Origin: Algibacter sp. L3A6 | GTDB lineage: Bacteria; Bacteroidota; Bacteroidia; Flavobacteriales; Flavobacteriaceae | Reading direction: 5' to 3' | NCBI RefSeq assembly: GCF_009796825.1 | Contig: NZ_CP047030.1 | Span: forward strand, 4,028,501-4,092,500 | DNA length: 64,000 nucleotides | Shown here: positions 36,261 to 44,648 of the stretch, in pieces | Layout of the letters: every line of letters starts with the position of its first letter | Numbering within the stretch: position 1 is the stretch's first letter | The notes under the pieces: generated by a model | Database searches by the model: none | The model's input: only the letters and a program-made list of their open reading frames with translations | Told to the model about the DNA's origin: nothing | Made by a program: the position numbers and the translations under genes

Positions 36261-37744
36261 AAAGCATCAACTTAATATTTCCACATCAATTGTTTCAGGA
36301 ATCACCAATTTTTGAAACCACTGCTCCTATTTATATAATTGAAGAATATTTGTTTTTTAAGCAATACCCGTTTCATAAACAAAAAATAGCGTTTCATAGA
36401 GCTTCAATGAAGTGCTACGCAGATTTTCTTCGGAATAAAAAAAACCTCGAAGTAAATTATATTGAAGCTATTAACGATTTATCGGATATTAGAAAGTTAA
36501 TCGTCAAGTTAAGTAAACAAGAAGTAAAACACATTAACTACATAGACCCAACGGATAATTGGCTTCAAAAAAGGATAGAAAAAACAAGTGAAGAGCACGG
36601 TATTTCAACAACCGCTTATACTTCGCCTTTATTCTTAAACACTAAAGATGAACTGGCTAATTTCTTCCGAAAGGATAAAAAGAAATACCATCAATCTACA
36701 TTTTATACCGAACAGCGTAAAAAAAGAAAGATACTAGTCGATTCGGAAAACAACCCATTGGGAGGCAAATGGAGTTTTGATGCTGAAAACAGAAAAAAAT
36801 ATCCTGCAAAAAAAACACCACCATCGGTTCAGTATCCAGATAACGATGCTTATTATTTAGAGGCGAAATCATATGTAGAAAAGCATTTTTCTAACCACTT
36901 AGGGAGTCTTACAAAGCGTGCCTTATACCCTACTAATTTTGAAAGCACAAACAATTGGTTACAGCAGTTTTTTGAACAACGTTTTATGGAATTTGGAACT
37001 TATGAAGATGCTATAGTTGCAGAAAACTCTATACTAAACCATAGTGTGCTCACACCTATGCTAAACGTAGGTTTAATAACGCCTAACCAAATAATTGATG
37101 CTTGCTTATTATATGCTGAAGAGAACAATGTACCTATTAATTCTACCGAAGGTTTTATTAGGCAAATTACAGGTTGGCGCGAATTTATAAGAGGCGTTTA
37201 TGAAGCTAGAGGTAGTGAAGAACGCACCACTAATTTTTGGGGATTTAAAAAGAAAATTCCTAAATCGTTTTACGATGGCACCACAGGCATAGCACCTATA
37301 GATAAAACTATTAAAAAAGTGCTGCAAACTGGCTATTGCCATCACATAGAGCGCTTAATGGTTTTAGGGAACTTTATGATGCTTTGTGAGTTCGATCCCG
37401 ATGAAGTATATAAATGGTTTATGGAACTCTTTATTGATGCTTACGACTGGGTTATGGTAACCAATGTATACGGAATGAGTCAGTTTGCAGATGGTGGATT
37501 AATGGCGACAAAACCTTATATAAGCGGCAGTAATTATTTAATGAAAATGAGTAATTATAAAAAAGGAGATTGGCAAAACACTTGGGATGGGCTTTTTTGG
37601 CGCTTTATGCATACGCATCGCGACTTCTTTTTATCGAACCCTAGATTAGGCATGTTGGTGAAAATGTTTGATAAAATGCCTTCTGAAAAGCAAGAGCAAC
37701 ATCTTAAACATGCAAAACAGTATTTAATATCCCTAAAAAACTAA
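36257..37744 (+). CDS. Cryptochrome/photolyase-related protein (DPRP family), Fe-S ligands missing
   Basis: The 495-residue protein belongs to the deoxyribodipyrimidine photolyase-related (PF04244) family that includes PhrB-type (6-4) photolyases: N-terminal FPHQLF, central TEGFIRQITGWREFIRG, then HHIERLMVLGNFM, NVYGMSQFADGG and a KPYISGSNY segment. In PhrB a [4Fe-4S] cluster is held by Cys residues just after MSNY; here the region reads MSNYKKGDWQNTWDGLFW, without them, so a cluster is unlikely. It should bind FAD and repair (6-4) photoproducts or act as a photosensor. Its ATG overlaps the TGA of the DUF2256 frame. Confidence 0.88.
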   Translation: MKSINLIFPHQLFQESPIFETTAPIYIIEEYLFFKQYPFHKQKIAFHRASMKCYADFLRNKKNLEVNYIEAINDLSDIRKLIVKLSKQEVKHINYIDPTDNWLQKRIEKTSEEHGISTTAYTSPLFLNTKDELANFFRKDKKKYHQSTFYTEQRKKRKILVDSENNPLGGKWSFDAENRKKYPAKKTPPSVQYPDNDAYYLEAKSYVEKHFSNHLGSLTKRALYPTNFESTNNWLQQFFEQRFMEFGTYEDAIVAENSILNHSVLTPMLNVGLITPNQIIDACLLYAEENNVPINSTEGFIRQITGWREFIRGVYEARGSEERTTNFWGFKKKIPKSFYDGTTGIAPIDKTIKKVLQTGYCHHIERLMVLGNFMMLCEFDPDEVYKWFMELFIDAYDWVMVTNVYGMSQFADGGLMATKPYISGSNYLMKMSNYKKGDWQNTWDGLFWRFMHTHRDFFLSNPRLGMLVKMFDKMPSEKQEQHLKHAKQYLISLKN

Positions 37745-37748
37745 TATT

Positions 37749-38174
37749 ATGCTATTTAACACAACACAAATTAATGATGCTTTTGTAAAAGAAAGTGACA
37801 ACCTAGTTGGAAAAACCTTTTCATTTTTAGAAAAAATAAAAATGGGAGGTATTGGATCGAGTAGATTTATGATTGAAGAAATAAGCGAAAAACTTCAACC
37901 TAAAAACCTGCAAACTCTAGCCACAAATTATGCTAATATAGAACTAAGACCAAAAGGTATAATCGTGCATTTTACAAATAGACTCGATCGTTACTCGTGG
38001 ATAATTCCCTATTACAGATTAGTTACTTATAGCACCAAAACATATACTATACACGCTAATGGACATTTTATTAAGTTTAAGAAAAATAAAAATTATGACG
38101 ATAATAAAAAGTTTATTGATAAAATGATTAACTTAAAAATCAGCTTTTTAAAATTAGATTATTACGATGCTTAA
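37749..38174 (+). CDS. Conserved hypothetical protein of the light operon
   Basis: A 141-residue soluble protein starting 4 bases after the photolyase-related gene. It has an N-terminal helical part and a beta-rich centre with aromatic residues (RYSWIIPYYRLVTYSTKTYTI), followed by a basic, Lys-rich C-terminal helix. No named family was recognised. Close spacing makes it part of the light/UV operon; a function cannot be given. Confidence 0.7.
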   Translation: MLFNTTQINDAFVKESDNLVGKTFSFLEKIKMGGIGSSRFMIEEISEKLQPKNLQTLATNYANIELRPKGIIVHFTNRLDRYSWIIPYYRLVTYSTKTYTIHANGHFIKFKKNKNYDDNKKFIDKMINLKISFLKLDYYDA

Positions 38175-38203
38175 AAGCGATTTTTATTATAAAACAAGAT
38201 ACC

Positions 38204-38734
38204 ATGAAGCATTCATTTTTAATACTTTTAATAGCCACTACTATGCAAACAGATACTATATTTAAATTTGAAAACACATCGGATATTACTAATTGGACCG
38301 TTGTTGACGATGATGTTATGGGCGGAAAATCGTCTGGAGCATTAACTTTAAATGAAACAGGACATGGTATTTACACCGGCCATGTGTCTTTGGAAAACAA
38401 TGGCGGTTTTTCCTCTTTAAGATATCGATTTAATAATATTAGCACCGAAGGCTTTTCAAAAGTGATATTGAAAATTAAAGGTGATGGTAAAAATTATCAA
38501 TTTAGAGTAAAATCTAAACTTTCAGACAAATATTCATATATCTCGCTTTTCAGGACTTCAAAAACATGGGAAGTAATCGAAATATCACTAGCAGATATGT
38601 ATCCAGCGTTTAGAGGTCGTAAACTCGATATTCCAAACTTCGATGCAAATAGTATTGAGGAAGTTGCATTTTTAATAGGCAACAAAACTGCTGAAGATTT
38701 TAAACTAGAAATTAATTCTATTGTTTTAAAGTAA
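38204..38734 (+). CDS. CIA30-like (complex I intermediate-associated protein 30) domain protein
   Basis: A 176-residue protein with the CIA30 beta-sandwich pattern: WTVVDDDVMGGKSSG near residue 32, GHVSLENNGGFSSLRY, FSKVILKIKGDGKNYQFRVK and a late AFLIGNK. The domain resembles carbohydrate-binding modules; bacterial members often occur with photolyase or sugar-epimerase genes, and their role is not settled. The N-terminus is hydrophobic but lacks a clear cleavage site. It follows 29 bases after the previous gene and probably closes the light operon. Confidence 0.82.
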   Translation: MKHSFLILLIATTMQTDTIFKFENTSDITNWTVVDDDVMGGKSSGALTLNETGHGIYTGHVSLENNGGFSSLRYRFNNISTEGFSKVILKIKGDGKNYQFRVKSKLSDKYSYISLFRTSKTWEVIEISLADMYPAFRGRKLDIPNFDANSIEEVAFLIGNKTAEDFKLEINSIVLK

Positions 38735-38747
38735 TTTCAATACTAAG

Positions 38748-38990
38748 TTAATCACGCTTTACAAACAAACTCGATCGAGATGGCGCCGGAACCATAGAAT
38801 TAAAATATCGCTTAAGCTTTTTCTCGTCCTTAACATTTAAAGTATCTAGTTCGGTATTTTGTCCGAAACAATTTATGGTAGTAGGCCTATTGGTTTTCAC
38901 TAAAACAATAGTAGGCTTTGCTGAATTTTTATTACTACAGCCGCACAAAAGCGTTGCAACCAAAGTGAATAAAAAAGCATTCCGTAGCAT
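38748..38990 (-). CDS. Small lipoprotein
   Basis: An 80-residue protein with a signal peptide and lipobox (LCGC, Cys near residue 18). The mature part is about 60 residues, with two extra Cys and a basic C-terminus. No family was recognised. Its stop lies only 13 bases from the stop of the convergent CIA30 gene. Confidence 0.6.
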   Translation of the reverse strand: MLRNAFLFTLVATLLCGCSNKNSAKPTIVLVKTNRPTTINCFGQNTELDTLNVKDEKKLKRYFNSMVPAPSRSSLFVKRD

Positions 38991-39145
38991 AATTATTAAT
39001 GTTGAATATTTAAAGGTACATATTAAGGATATTACTTTAAAGTAGCATAATTAGATATCAAATAAATTTGTTAAATTCTTATTAAAAGCATGAAATTTGC
39101 TTTATTTCATGTAAAAAAAAAACAATTTTACATTTCACCTTTAAA

Positions 39146-39180
39146 CAAAAAAAATCCTGCTTAAAAAGCAGGATTCTTTT
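39146..39180 (-). terminator. Terminator of glyA
   Basis: Perfect 10-bp inverted repeat AATCCTGCTT / AAGCAGGATT with a 3-base loop; on the minus strand it is followed by a long T run. It lies ~25 bases after the glyA stop. Confidence 0.85.
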
Positions 39181-39202
39181 ATAAAATATATTTTAACAAG
39201 GA

Positions 39203-40474
39203 TTACACAAACAAAGGTTTGTCTTGCATCATAGCATTTACTTTAGCTTTTACAGCTTCTAATGCGGCATCATCTTCAAAGTTATTAATAACCTCGTCAA
39301 CAAGCTCTACAATAGCAACCATATCCGTATCATTTAAACCACGAGTTGTTACAGCAGAAACACCTAAACGAATTCCTGAAGTTACAAATGGAGATTTATC
39401 ATCAAAAGGTACCATGTTTTTATTTACTGTAATATCTGCTTTTACTAACGCTTGTTCAGCATCTTTACCTGATAAGTTTTTGTTACGTAAATCGATTAAC
39501 ATACAATGGTTATCAGTTCCACCAGAAATAATGTTATAATCTTTAGCAACTAATGCTTTTGCCATGGCAGCAGCATTTTTCTTAACTTGTAATTGGTATT
39601 GTAAAAACTCATCGGTTAAAGCCTCTCCAAAAGCGATCGCTTTAGCCGCAATAATGTGTTCTAATGGTCCACCTTGATTTCCTGGAAAAACAGCTGAATC
39701 TAATAAAGAAGACATTTTACGTAAGTTTCCGTTTTTAAGTTTAATTCCGAAAGGGTTTTCAAAATCTTTCCCCATCATAATCATACCACCTCTTGGTCCA
39801 CGTAATGTTTTATGAGTTGTTGTTGTAACAATATGACAGTGTGGTAACGGATCATTTAAGATACCCTTAGCAATTAAACCTGCTGGGTGAGATATATCGG
39901 CCATTAAAATAGCACCAACGCTATCTGCTATAACTCTAAAGCGCTCAAAATCAATATCACGAGAATAAGCTGACGCTCCTGCAATAATCAATTTTGGTTG
40001 TTCTTTAGTAGCTATTTCTTGAATTTTATCATAATTTAAAACTCCTGTTTCTTGCTCTACACCGTAAAATACCGGGTTGTAAAGTTTACCAGAAAAGTTT
40101 ACTGGAGAACCGTGAGTTAAATGCCCACCATGCGATAAATCGAATCCTAAAATTTTATCACCAGGGTTTAAACATGCATGGTAAACAGCTGTATTAGCCT
40201 GACTTCCTGAGTGAGGTTGTACGTTTACATATACTGCTCCAAACAAAGCTTTTGCTCTATCGATAGCTATTTGTTCAACTTCATCAACTACTTCACATCC
40301 GCCATAATAACGTTTACCAGGGTAACCTTCGGCGTATTTGTTAGTTAACACAGAGCCTGCAGCTTCCATTACTTGGTTGCTAACAAAATTCTCCGATGCA
40401 ATAAGTTCTATACCGTGTAATTGGCGTTCCTTTTCGGCTTCAATAAGTTCAAAAATTTGTTCGTCGCGTTGCAT
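39203..40474 (-). CDS. glyA: Serine hydroxymethyltransferase
   Basis: The 423-residue PLP enzyme converts serine and tetrahydrofolate to glycine and methylene-tetrahydrofolate in the cytoplasm. Visible motifs are ELIASENFVS near the N-terminus, NKYAEGYPGKRYYGG, the PLP lysine in TTTHKTLRGPRGG, and a C-terminal TSGIRLGV. I chose the ATG at 40474 because it opens with MQRDEQIF, the usual N-terminus; an upstream ATG at 40513 would add 13 atypical residues. A TATTTTTG element on the minus strand at 40502-40509 is a likely -7 box. A terminator follows the stop. Confidence 0.95.
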   Translation of the reverse strand: MQRDEQIFELIEAEKERQLHGIELIASENFVSNQVMEAAGSVLTNKYAEGYPGKRYYGGCEVVDEVEQIAIDRAKALFGAVYVNVQPHSGSQANTAVYHACLNPGDKILGFDLSHGGHLTHGSPVNFSGKLYNPVFYGVEQETGVLNYDKIQEIATKEQPKLIIAGASAYSRDIDFERFRVIADSVGAILMADISHPAGLIAKGILNDPLPHCHIVTTTTHKTLRGPRGGMIMMGKDFENPFGIKLKNGNLRKMSSLLDSAVFPGNQGGPLEHIIAAKAIAFGEALTDEFLQYQLQVKKNAAAMAKALVAKDYNIISGGTDNHCMLIDLRNKNLSGKDAEQALVKADITVNKNMVPFDDKSPFVTSGIRLGVSAVTTRGLNDTDMVAIVELVDEVINNFEDDAALEAVKAKVNAMMQDKPLFV

Positions 40475-40612
40475 ATTATGAGTTTGATTTTTAATATTCC
40501 GCAAAAATAACAAATAGATTACTTAAATTGATGAAAATTTCGTTTTTTACATTTAACTTTTTAACCAATTTATTAACGGTTAAAGAAAATTCATTTTTAA
40601 AGTAATTTTTCG

Positions 40613-40641
40613 TTGTAAAACAAAAAAATTATGTACGTTTG
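40613..40641 (+). promoter_or_regulatory. Bacteroidota-type promoter of fahA
   Basis: TTG (40613-40615), an 18-base spacer and TACGTTTG (40634-40641) fit the Bacteroidota TTG/TAnnTTTG consensus. It would start transcription about 28 bases before the fahA ATG. Confidence 0.55.
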
Positions 40642-40675
40642 ATAAGAATACAACAACCCGAAAACAAAACAGAAT

Positions 40676-41968
40676 ATGCCATTAACAGCGAACAACCCAG
40701 ATAGAAAGTCGTGGCTACACGTCGATAAAAACTCCGATTTCCCGATACAAAACATTCCTTTTGGTGTTTTTTTAACCCGAGATGATATTATAACCATTGG
40801 TACACGTATTGGTGATACCGCTATAGACTTAGGTGCTTTACACCAATTAGGCTATTTTGAGGGCATCCCGTTAACCGACGATATTTTTCTTCAAGATACC
40901 TTAAACGATTTTATTGCAGATGGCCGTAAAACATGGCGTTTGGTTAGAGATAGAATTGCAGAAATTTTTGATGCAGAAAATGATGCGTTAAAAAGCAACA
41001 TGCAACATAAAGAGGTTGTACTTTTTCGTTTAGACGAAATTGAAATGCAACTTCCTGTTCAAATTGGTGATTATACCGACTTTTACTCAAGTAAAGAGCA
41101 TGCTACTAATGTTGGTACATTATTTAGAGATCCAGAAAACGCGTTATTACCTAACTGGTTGCATATTCCGGTAGGTTACCACGGGCGTAGTTCGTCTATT
41201 ATTCCTTCTGGAATTCCGGTACACCGCCCTAAAGGTCAAACTTTACCAAACGGAGCAACAGAACCTGTTTTTGGACCAAGCCAGTTAATAGATTTTGAGT
41301 TAGAAATGGCTTTTATAACAACCGATGCTAACGATTTAGGAGAACCAATACCTGTTAACGAAGCGGAAGAATATATATTCGGACTTGTACTTTTTAATGA
41401 TTGGAGCGCACGCGACATTCAAAAATGGGAATACGTGCCACTAGGGCCGTTTTTAGCTAAAAACTTTGCATCGTCTATTTCACCTTGGATTGTAACGCTA
41501 GATGCTCTAGAACCTTACCGTGTTGAAGGACCTAAACCCATTAAAAAACAATTGGATTACCTTAAATACAAAGGCAAAAAAAGCTACGATATTAATTTAG
41601 AAGTAGCCATACAACCAAAAGGCGCTAAAGAAACTACAGTATGTCAATCTAACTTTAAATACATGTACTGGAACATGTCTCAGCAACTAGCGCACCATAC
41701 CGTAAATGGTTGCCCAGTAAATTCTGGCGACATGATGGGTAGCGGAACCATTTCTGGACAAACACCAGATTCTTACGGTTCTATGCTAGAGTTAACTTGG
41801 AAAGGTGAAAAACCTTTAAAAATGAAAGATGGTACCGTACGTAAATTTATAAATGATAACGACACCGTTATTATGCGTGGTTACTGTGAAAAAGATGGCA
41901 CTCGAATTGGTTTTGGAGAAGTATCTACAAAATTACTTCCTGTTTTCGAATCAAAAAAATCCAAATAA
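40676..41968 (+). CDS. fahA: Fumarylacetoacetase
   Basis: The 430-residue enzyme cleaves fumarylacetoacetate to fumarate and acetoacetate, the last step of tyrosine breakdown. It has the short N-terminal SH3-like domain (FPIQNIPFGVF) and the FAH catalytic fold: YTDFYSSKEHATNVG, GYHGRSSSI, a metal-binding ELEMAFI with an early Glu, NDWSARDIQKWEY and SGTISGQ near the C-terminus. Length agrees with the eukaryote-like FAH family. No other tyrosine-degradation gene is next to it. It has its own promoter and terminator. Confidence 0.95.
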   Translation: MPLTANNPDRKSWLHVDKNSDFPIQNIPFGVFLTRDDIITIGTRIGDTAIDLGALHQLGYFEGIPLTDDIFLQDTLNDFIADGRKTWRLVRDRIAEIFDAENDALKSNMQHKEVVLFRLDEIEMQLPVQIGDYTDFYSSKEHATNVGTLFRDPENALLPNWLHIPVGYHGRSSSIIPSGIPVHRPKGQTLPNGATEPVFGPSQLIDFELEMAFITTDANDLGEPIPVNEAEEYIFGLVLFNDWSARDIQKWEYVPLGPFLAKNFASSISPWIVTLDALEPYRVEGPKPIKKQLDYLKYKGKKSYDINLEVAIQPKGAKETTVCQSNFKYMYWNMSQQLAHHTVNGCPVNSGDMMGSGTISGQTPDSYGSMLELTWKGEKPLKMKDGTVRKFINDNDTVIMRGYCEKDGTRIGFGEVSTKLLPVFESKKSK

Positions 41969-41991
41969 CACTATAAGAATCAAACACTTAA

Positions 41992-42026
41992 AAACCCTCA
42001 AACTAAAAACTTGAGGGTTTGTTTTT
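41992..42026 (+). terminator. Terminator of fahA
   Basis: Perfect 10-bp inverted repeat AAACCCTCAA / TTGAGGGTTT with a 9-base loop, followed by a T-rich stretch. Confidence 0.88.
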
Positions 42027-42076
42027 GTTTGGCATCAAAATTGAAATTACCTCCAAATAACATAAAACCTATACTT

Positions 42077-43255
42077 ATGAAAAGATTACTACTCTTATTG
42101 TTATCCATTTCATTTTTAATATCCTGCGGTGGACGCAAACAACTCGAAAAAGCCATAAATACTGGCAACTACAATCAAGCCATTACAGAGGCCTTAAAAA
42201 AACTTGAAACCAACAAGGATAAAAAACGAAAACAAGATTATATTGTAATGCTTCGAGATGCTTATTATAAAGTAGTCGAAAAAGATTTAAATACCATTAA
42301 ACATTTAGAAAAAGACAATAATCCAGAGCTTTTTGAAAATGTTTTTAATGTTTACAAAAACCTAAATGCGCGTCAAGAGGCCATAAAGCCTGTGCTTCCA
42401 TTATACATTAATGGTAAAGAAGCTAAATTTGAATTTAGTGACTATAGCTCTCAAATTTCGGGCTATAGAAATAAAACCTCTAATTATTTATATGAAAAAG
42501 GACTCGATTTATTAGAAAGCGAAAATAAAGAGCAAATTAGAGATGCACATCAAATTTATAGCTACATAGAATCTATAAACCCTAATTACGAAGATACGCG
42601 CGAGCTTATACAAGAAGCTCATGCTCGTGGTACAAAATACGTTATTGTAACCATTGCAAACCAAACAAAACAAGCTATACCTAGAGATTTGGAAAGTGAT
42701 TTACTAAATTTCGACACCTATGGCTTAAACCAGTTTTGGACAGTTTACCACGCATCACCAGAACAAACCAGAGCGTACGATTTAGCCATGCAACTGCAAT
42801 TAAAGCAAATTATCATCTCTCCAGAACACGTAAAAGAACGCCAAATACTAAGAGAGCAAACCATAGTCGATGGTAAAAAATATGTTTTAGACAAAAAAGG
42901 AAACGTAAAAAAAGATAGTTTAGGAAACGATATTAAAGAAGACAACATTATTAAAGTAAAAGCCAAGTTATACGAGCTTAGCCAACAAAAATCGTCTCAA
43001 ATTCTAGGAAACGTGATTTACAAAGACCTGAAAACAAATCAGGTTTTACAATCTTTTCCTGTAGATAGCGGTTTTAACTTCCAGAACATCTACGCAACTT
43101 ATCGAGGAGATAAACGCGCCTTAACCACTGAAGACTTACAGCTTATAAGATCTCGTAAAGTACCGTTCCCAATAAACGAACAAATGATATTCGACACCGG
43201 AGAAGATCTCAAACTGCAACTCAAAAACATTATAACCACTTACAATCCCGAATAA
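42077..43255 (+). CDS. Lipoprotein with helical-repeat N-terminus
   Basis: A 392-residue protein whose start is placed at the ATG at 42077, just before a run of Leu and a lipobox (ISCG). A frame-open TTG at 42011 lies within the fahA terminator and is rejected. Residues ~20-185 are helical with a TPR-like look (INTGNYNQAITEALKKL); the second half is mixed alpha/beta with a DKKGNVKKDSLGNDIKED loop. No family with known function was recognised. It is probably an outer-membrane or periplasmic lipoprotein and is transcribed alone. Confidence 0.7.
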   Translation: MKRLLLLLLSISFLISCGGRKQLEKAINTGNYNQAITEALKKLETNKDKKRKQDYIVMLRDAYYKVVEKDLNTIKHLEKDNNPELFENVFNVYKNLNARQEAIKPVLPLYINGKEAKFEFSDYSSQISGYRNKTSNYLYEKGLDLLESENKEQIRDAHQIYSYIESINPNYEDTRELIQEAHARGTKYVIVTIANQTKQAIPRDLESDLLNFDTYGLNQFWTVYHASPEQTRAYDLAMQLQLKQIIISPEHVKERQILREQTIVDGKKYVLDKKGNVKKDSLGNDIKEDNIIKVKAKLYELSQQKSSQILGNVIYKDLKTNQVLQSFPVDSGFNFQNIYATYRGDKRALTTEDLQLIRSRKVPFPINEQMIFDTGEDLKLQLKNIITTYNPE

Positions 43256-43261
43256 AAACAA

Positions 43262-43295
43262 AAAGCCCTCTAAATTTTAGAGGGCTTTCTTTTTC
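43262..43295. terminator. Bidirectional terminator between convergent lipoprotein genes
   Basis: Inverted repeat AAAGCCCTCTAAA / TTTAGAGGGCTTT with A and T runs on the two sides; serves the lipoprotein gene on the left and the lipocalin-like gene on the right. Confidence 0.88.
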
Positions 43296-43330
43296 AATAA
43301 AACTGCAAATTAAATACAGAAAAAATAGTA

Positions 43331-43858
43331 TTACATCGCTGTTTTTGTATAAGTAAATATTGTTTTACTCGTTATAGTTTCACCATTTACATCAATATAA
43401 TTAATGTTTCCTTCCGAAGTAAATTCAGTAAAATCATCATTTACCTCAAGTTGGCTCGTTTGGCTAAAACAACTAGATACTACCGTTAAACCATAAGTTT
43501 CATTTAGTTTCCAAGTACCAATAGTAGCTTGCTCATTATCACAATCACCAGTACCTCCTGCAACAAAAGAGTAAGCTCTATCATCCTCAAAACCGTAAAC
43601 AATATCTTTCTCACAGTCATCATATTGCAAAAACAAATCTGTACTTGCATTATCTTCACCGTCATCGGTTAAATCAATTTCATCTTCAGCAACAACAGCA
43701 GTTAATACCCAAGTACCACTAAAATTCATCTCTACATCAGTTAATTCACCAGTTAAACTATCGGTGCAAGTTACGCCATCACTGTCGTCGTCGTTACAGC
43801 TAACAAATAGTAAACTAAAAACCATTAAACTCTTCACTAATAAAATACTTTTCTTCAT
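43331..43858 (-). CDS. Lipocalin-like lipoprotein
   Basis: A 175-residue acidic protein with signal peptide and lipobox (FVSC, Cys 21), an Asp-rich linker, then a small beta barrel pattern: FSGTWVLTAV at the start, a GTWKLN strand in the middle and SKTIFTYTK at the end. This is the lipocalin-like domain common in Flavobacteriia lipoproteins. Four Cys in the mature part may form disulfides. The ligand is unknown. Confidence 0.7.
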   Translation of the reverse strand: MKKSILLVKSLMVFSLLFVSCNDDDSDGVTCTDSLTGELTDVEMNFSGTWVLTAVVAEDEIDLTDDGEDNASTDLFLQYDDCEKDIVYGFEDDRAYSFVAGGTGDCDNEQATIGTWKLNETYGLTVVSSCFSQTSQLEVNDDFTEFTSEGNINYIDVNGETITSKTIFTYTKTAM

Positions 43859-43989
43859 AATTAATTATTTTTATTTTCAAGATGATAAATCTCCTCAAAG
43901 GTTGCGTTATAATTATGCGTTTTTTACACAAAAAATCTTACACACAGGCTATTAAACTGCATATCAACTTAATAAATGCAAAATTATAA

Positions 43990-44024
43990 AAACAAAAAAT
44001 GCCCGATAGATTTATCGAGCATTC
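43990..44024 (-). terminator. Terminator of the ytxJ-like gene
   Basis: On the minus strand ATGCTCGATA and TATCGGGCAT pair over 10 bases with a single G-U and are followed by a T run. Confidence 0.78.
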
Positions 44025-44050
44025 TGTACTTTATCAAAACAAGTAAGTTA

Positions 44051-44440
44051 TTAAATAAACTTACTTAAATCCATTTCATTTATTGCACCATGACTTTCGT
44101 GCGCAACAGCTACACCATTTTTAATTACCAAAAGCTGTGGAGATTGGTGCATAACCTGAAATTTATAACCCACTTCATTAGATATTTCTCTAAAATTCAG
44201 TAAATCTAAAAAATACAAATCTGCATCTTTTTCAGTAAAATCATAAGCATCTACAAACTGGCTCATCACCATTCTACTAATTCCGCAACGCGTAGAATGT
44301 TTAAAGATCATTTGAGTTTTAGTACTCGATTTCTCCTTTATTAAATCCAATTGTTGCATAGCATTCAACGGAATCCAAGGCAATACCTTTTCTTCTTTTG
44401 CCTCTCCCGAATCACCAAAAATTTTATTAAATAATCCCAT
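44051..44440 (-). CDS. ytxJ: YtxJ-like monothiol bacilliredoxin
   Basis: A 129-residue thioredoxin-fold protein. The active site is FKHSTRCGIS, with a single Cys as in YtxJ/BrxC-type proteins that reduce bacillithiol mixed disulfides. The cis-Pro loop (HQSPQLLVI) and GVAVAHESHGAI end match the family. Bacillithiol is made by many Flavobacteriia, consistent with this role. No signal peptide, so it is cytoplasmic. It is a single gene followed by a terminator. Confidence 0.88.
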   Translation of the reverse strand: MGLFNKIFGDSGEAKEEKVLPWIPLNAMQQLDLIKEKSSTKTQMIFKHSTRCGISRMVMSQFVDAYDFTEKDADLYFLDLLNFREISNEVGYKFQVMHQSPQLLVIKNGVAVAHESHGAINEMDLSKFI

Positions 44441-44648
44441 GTATTGTTTTGTTTAATTATATTAATAAAGCATCTCAAAAAGCATAAATTAAATACATTA
44501 TTGAAACCTCTATACCAAATGTTTAAAAATAATGCAAAAATAGTCCGTGTTTTTAAATAAAACTTACAGTTTTTATTCCTTTTTTTTAATAACCAGTAAC
44601 ATTTCCATAGAAATAAATTTATGACGAATTAATAAAACACGACTTAAA

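Noticed and set aside
42011..42076. TTG-started N-terminal extension of the lipoprotein at 42077
   Set aside because: The TTG lies in the right arm of the fahA terminator; a lipoprotein signal begins at the ATG at 42077.
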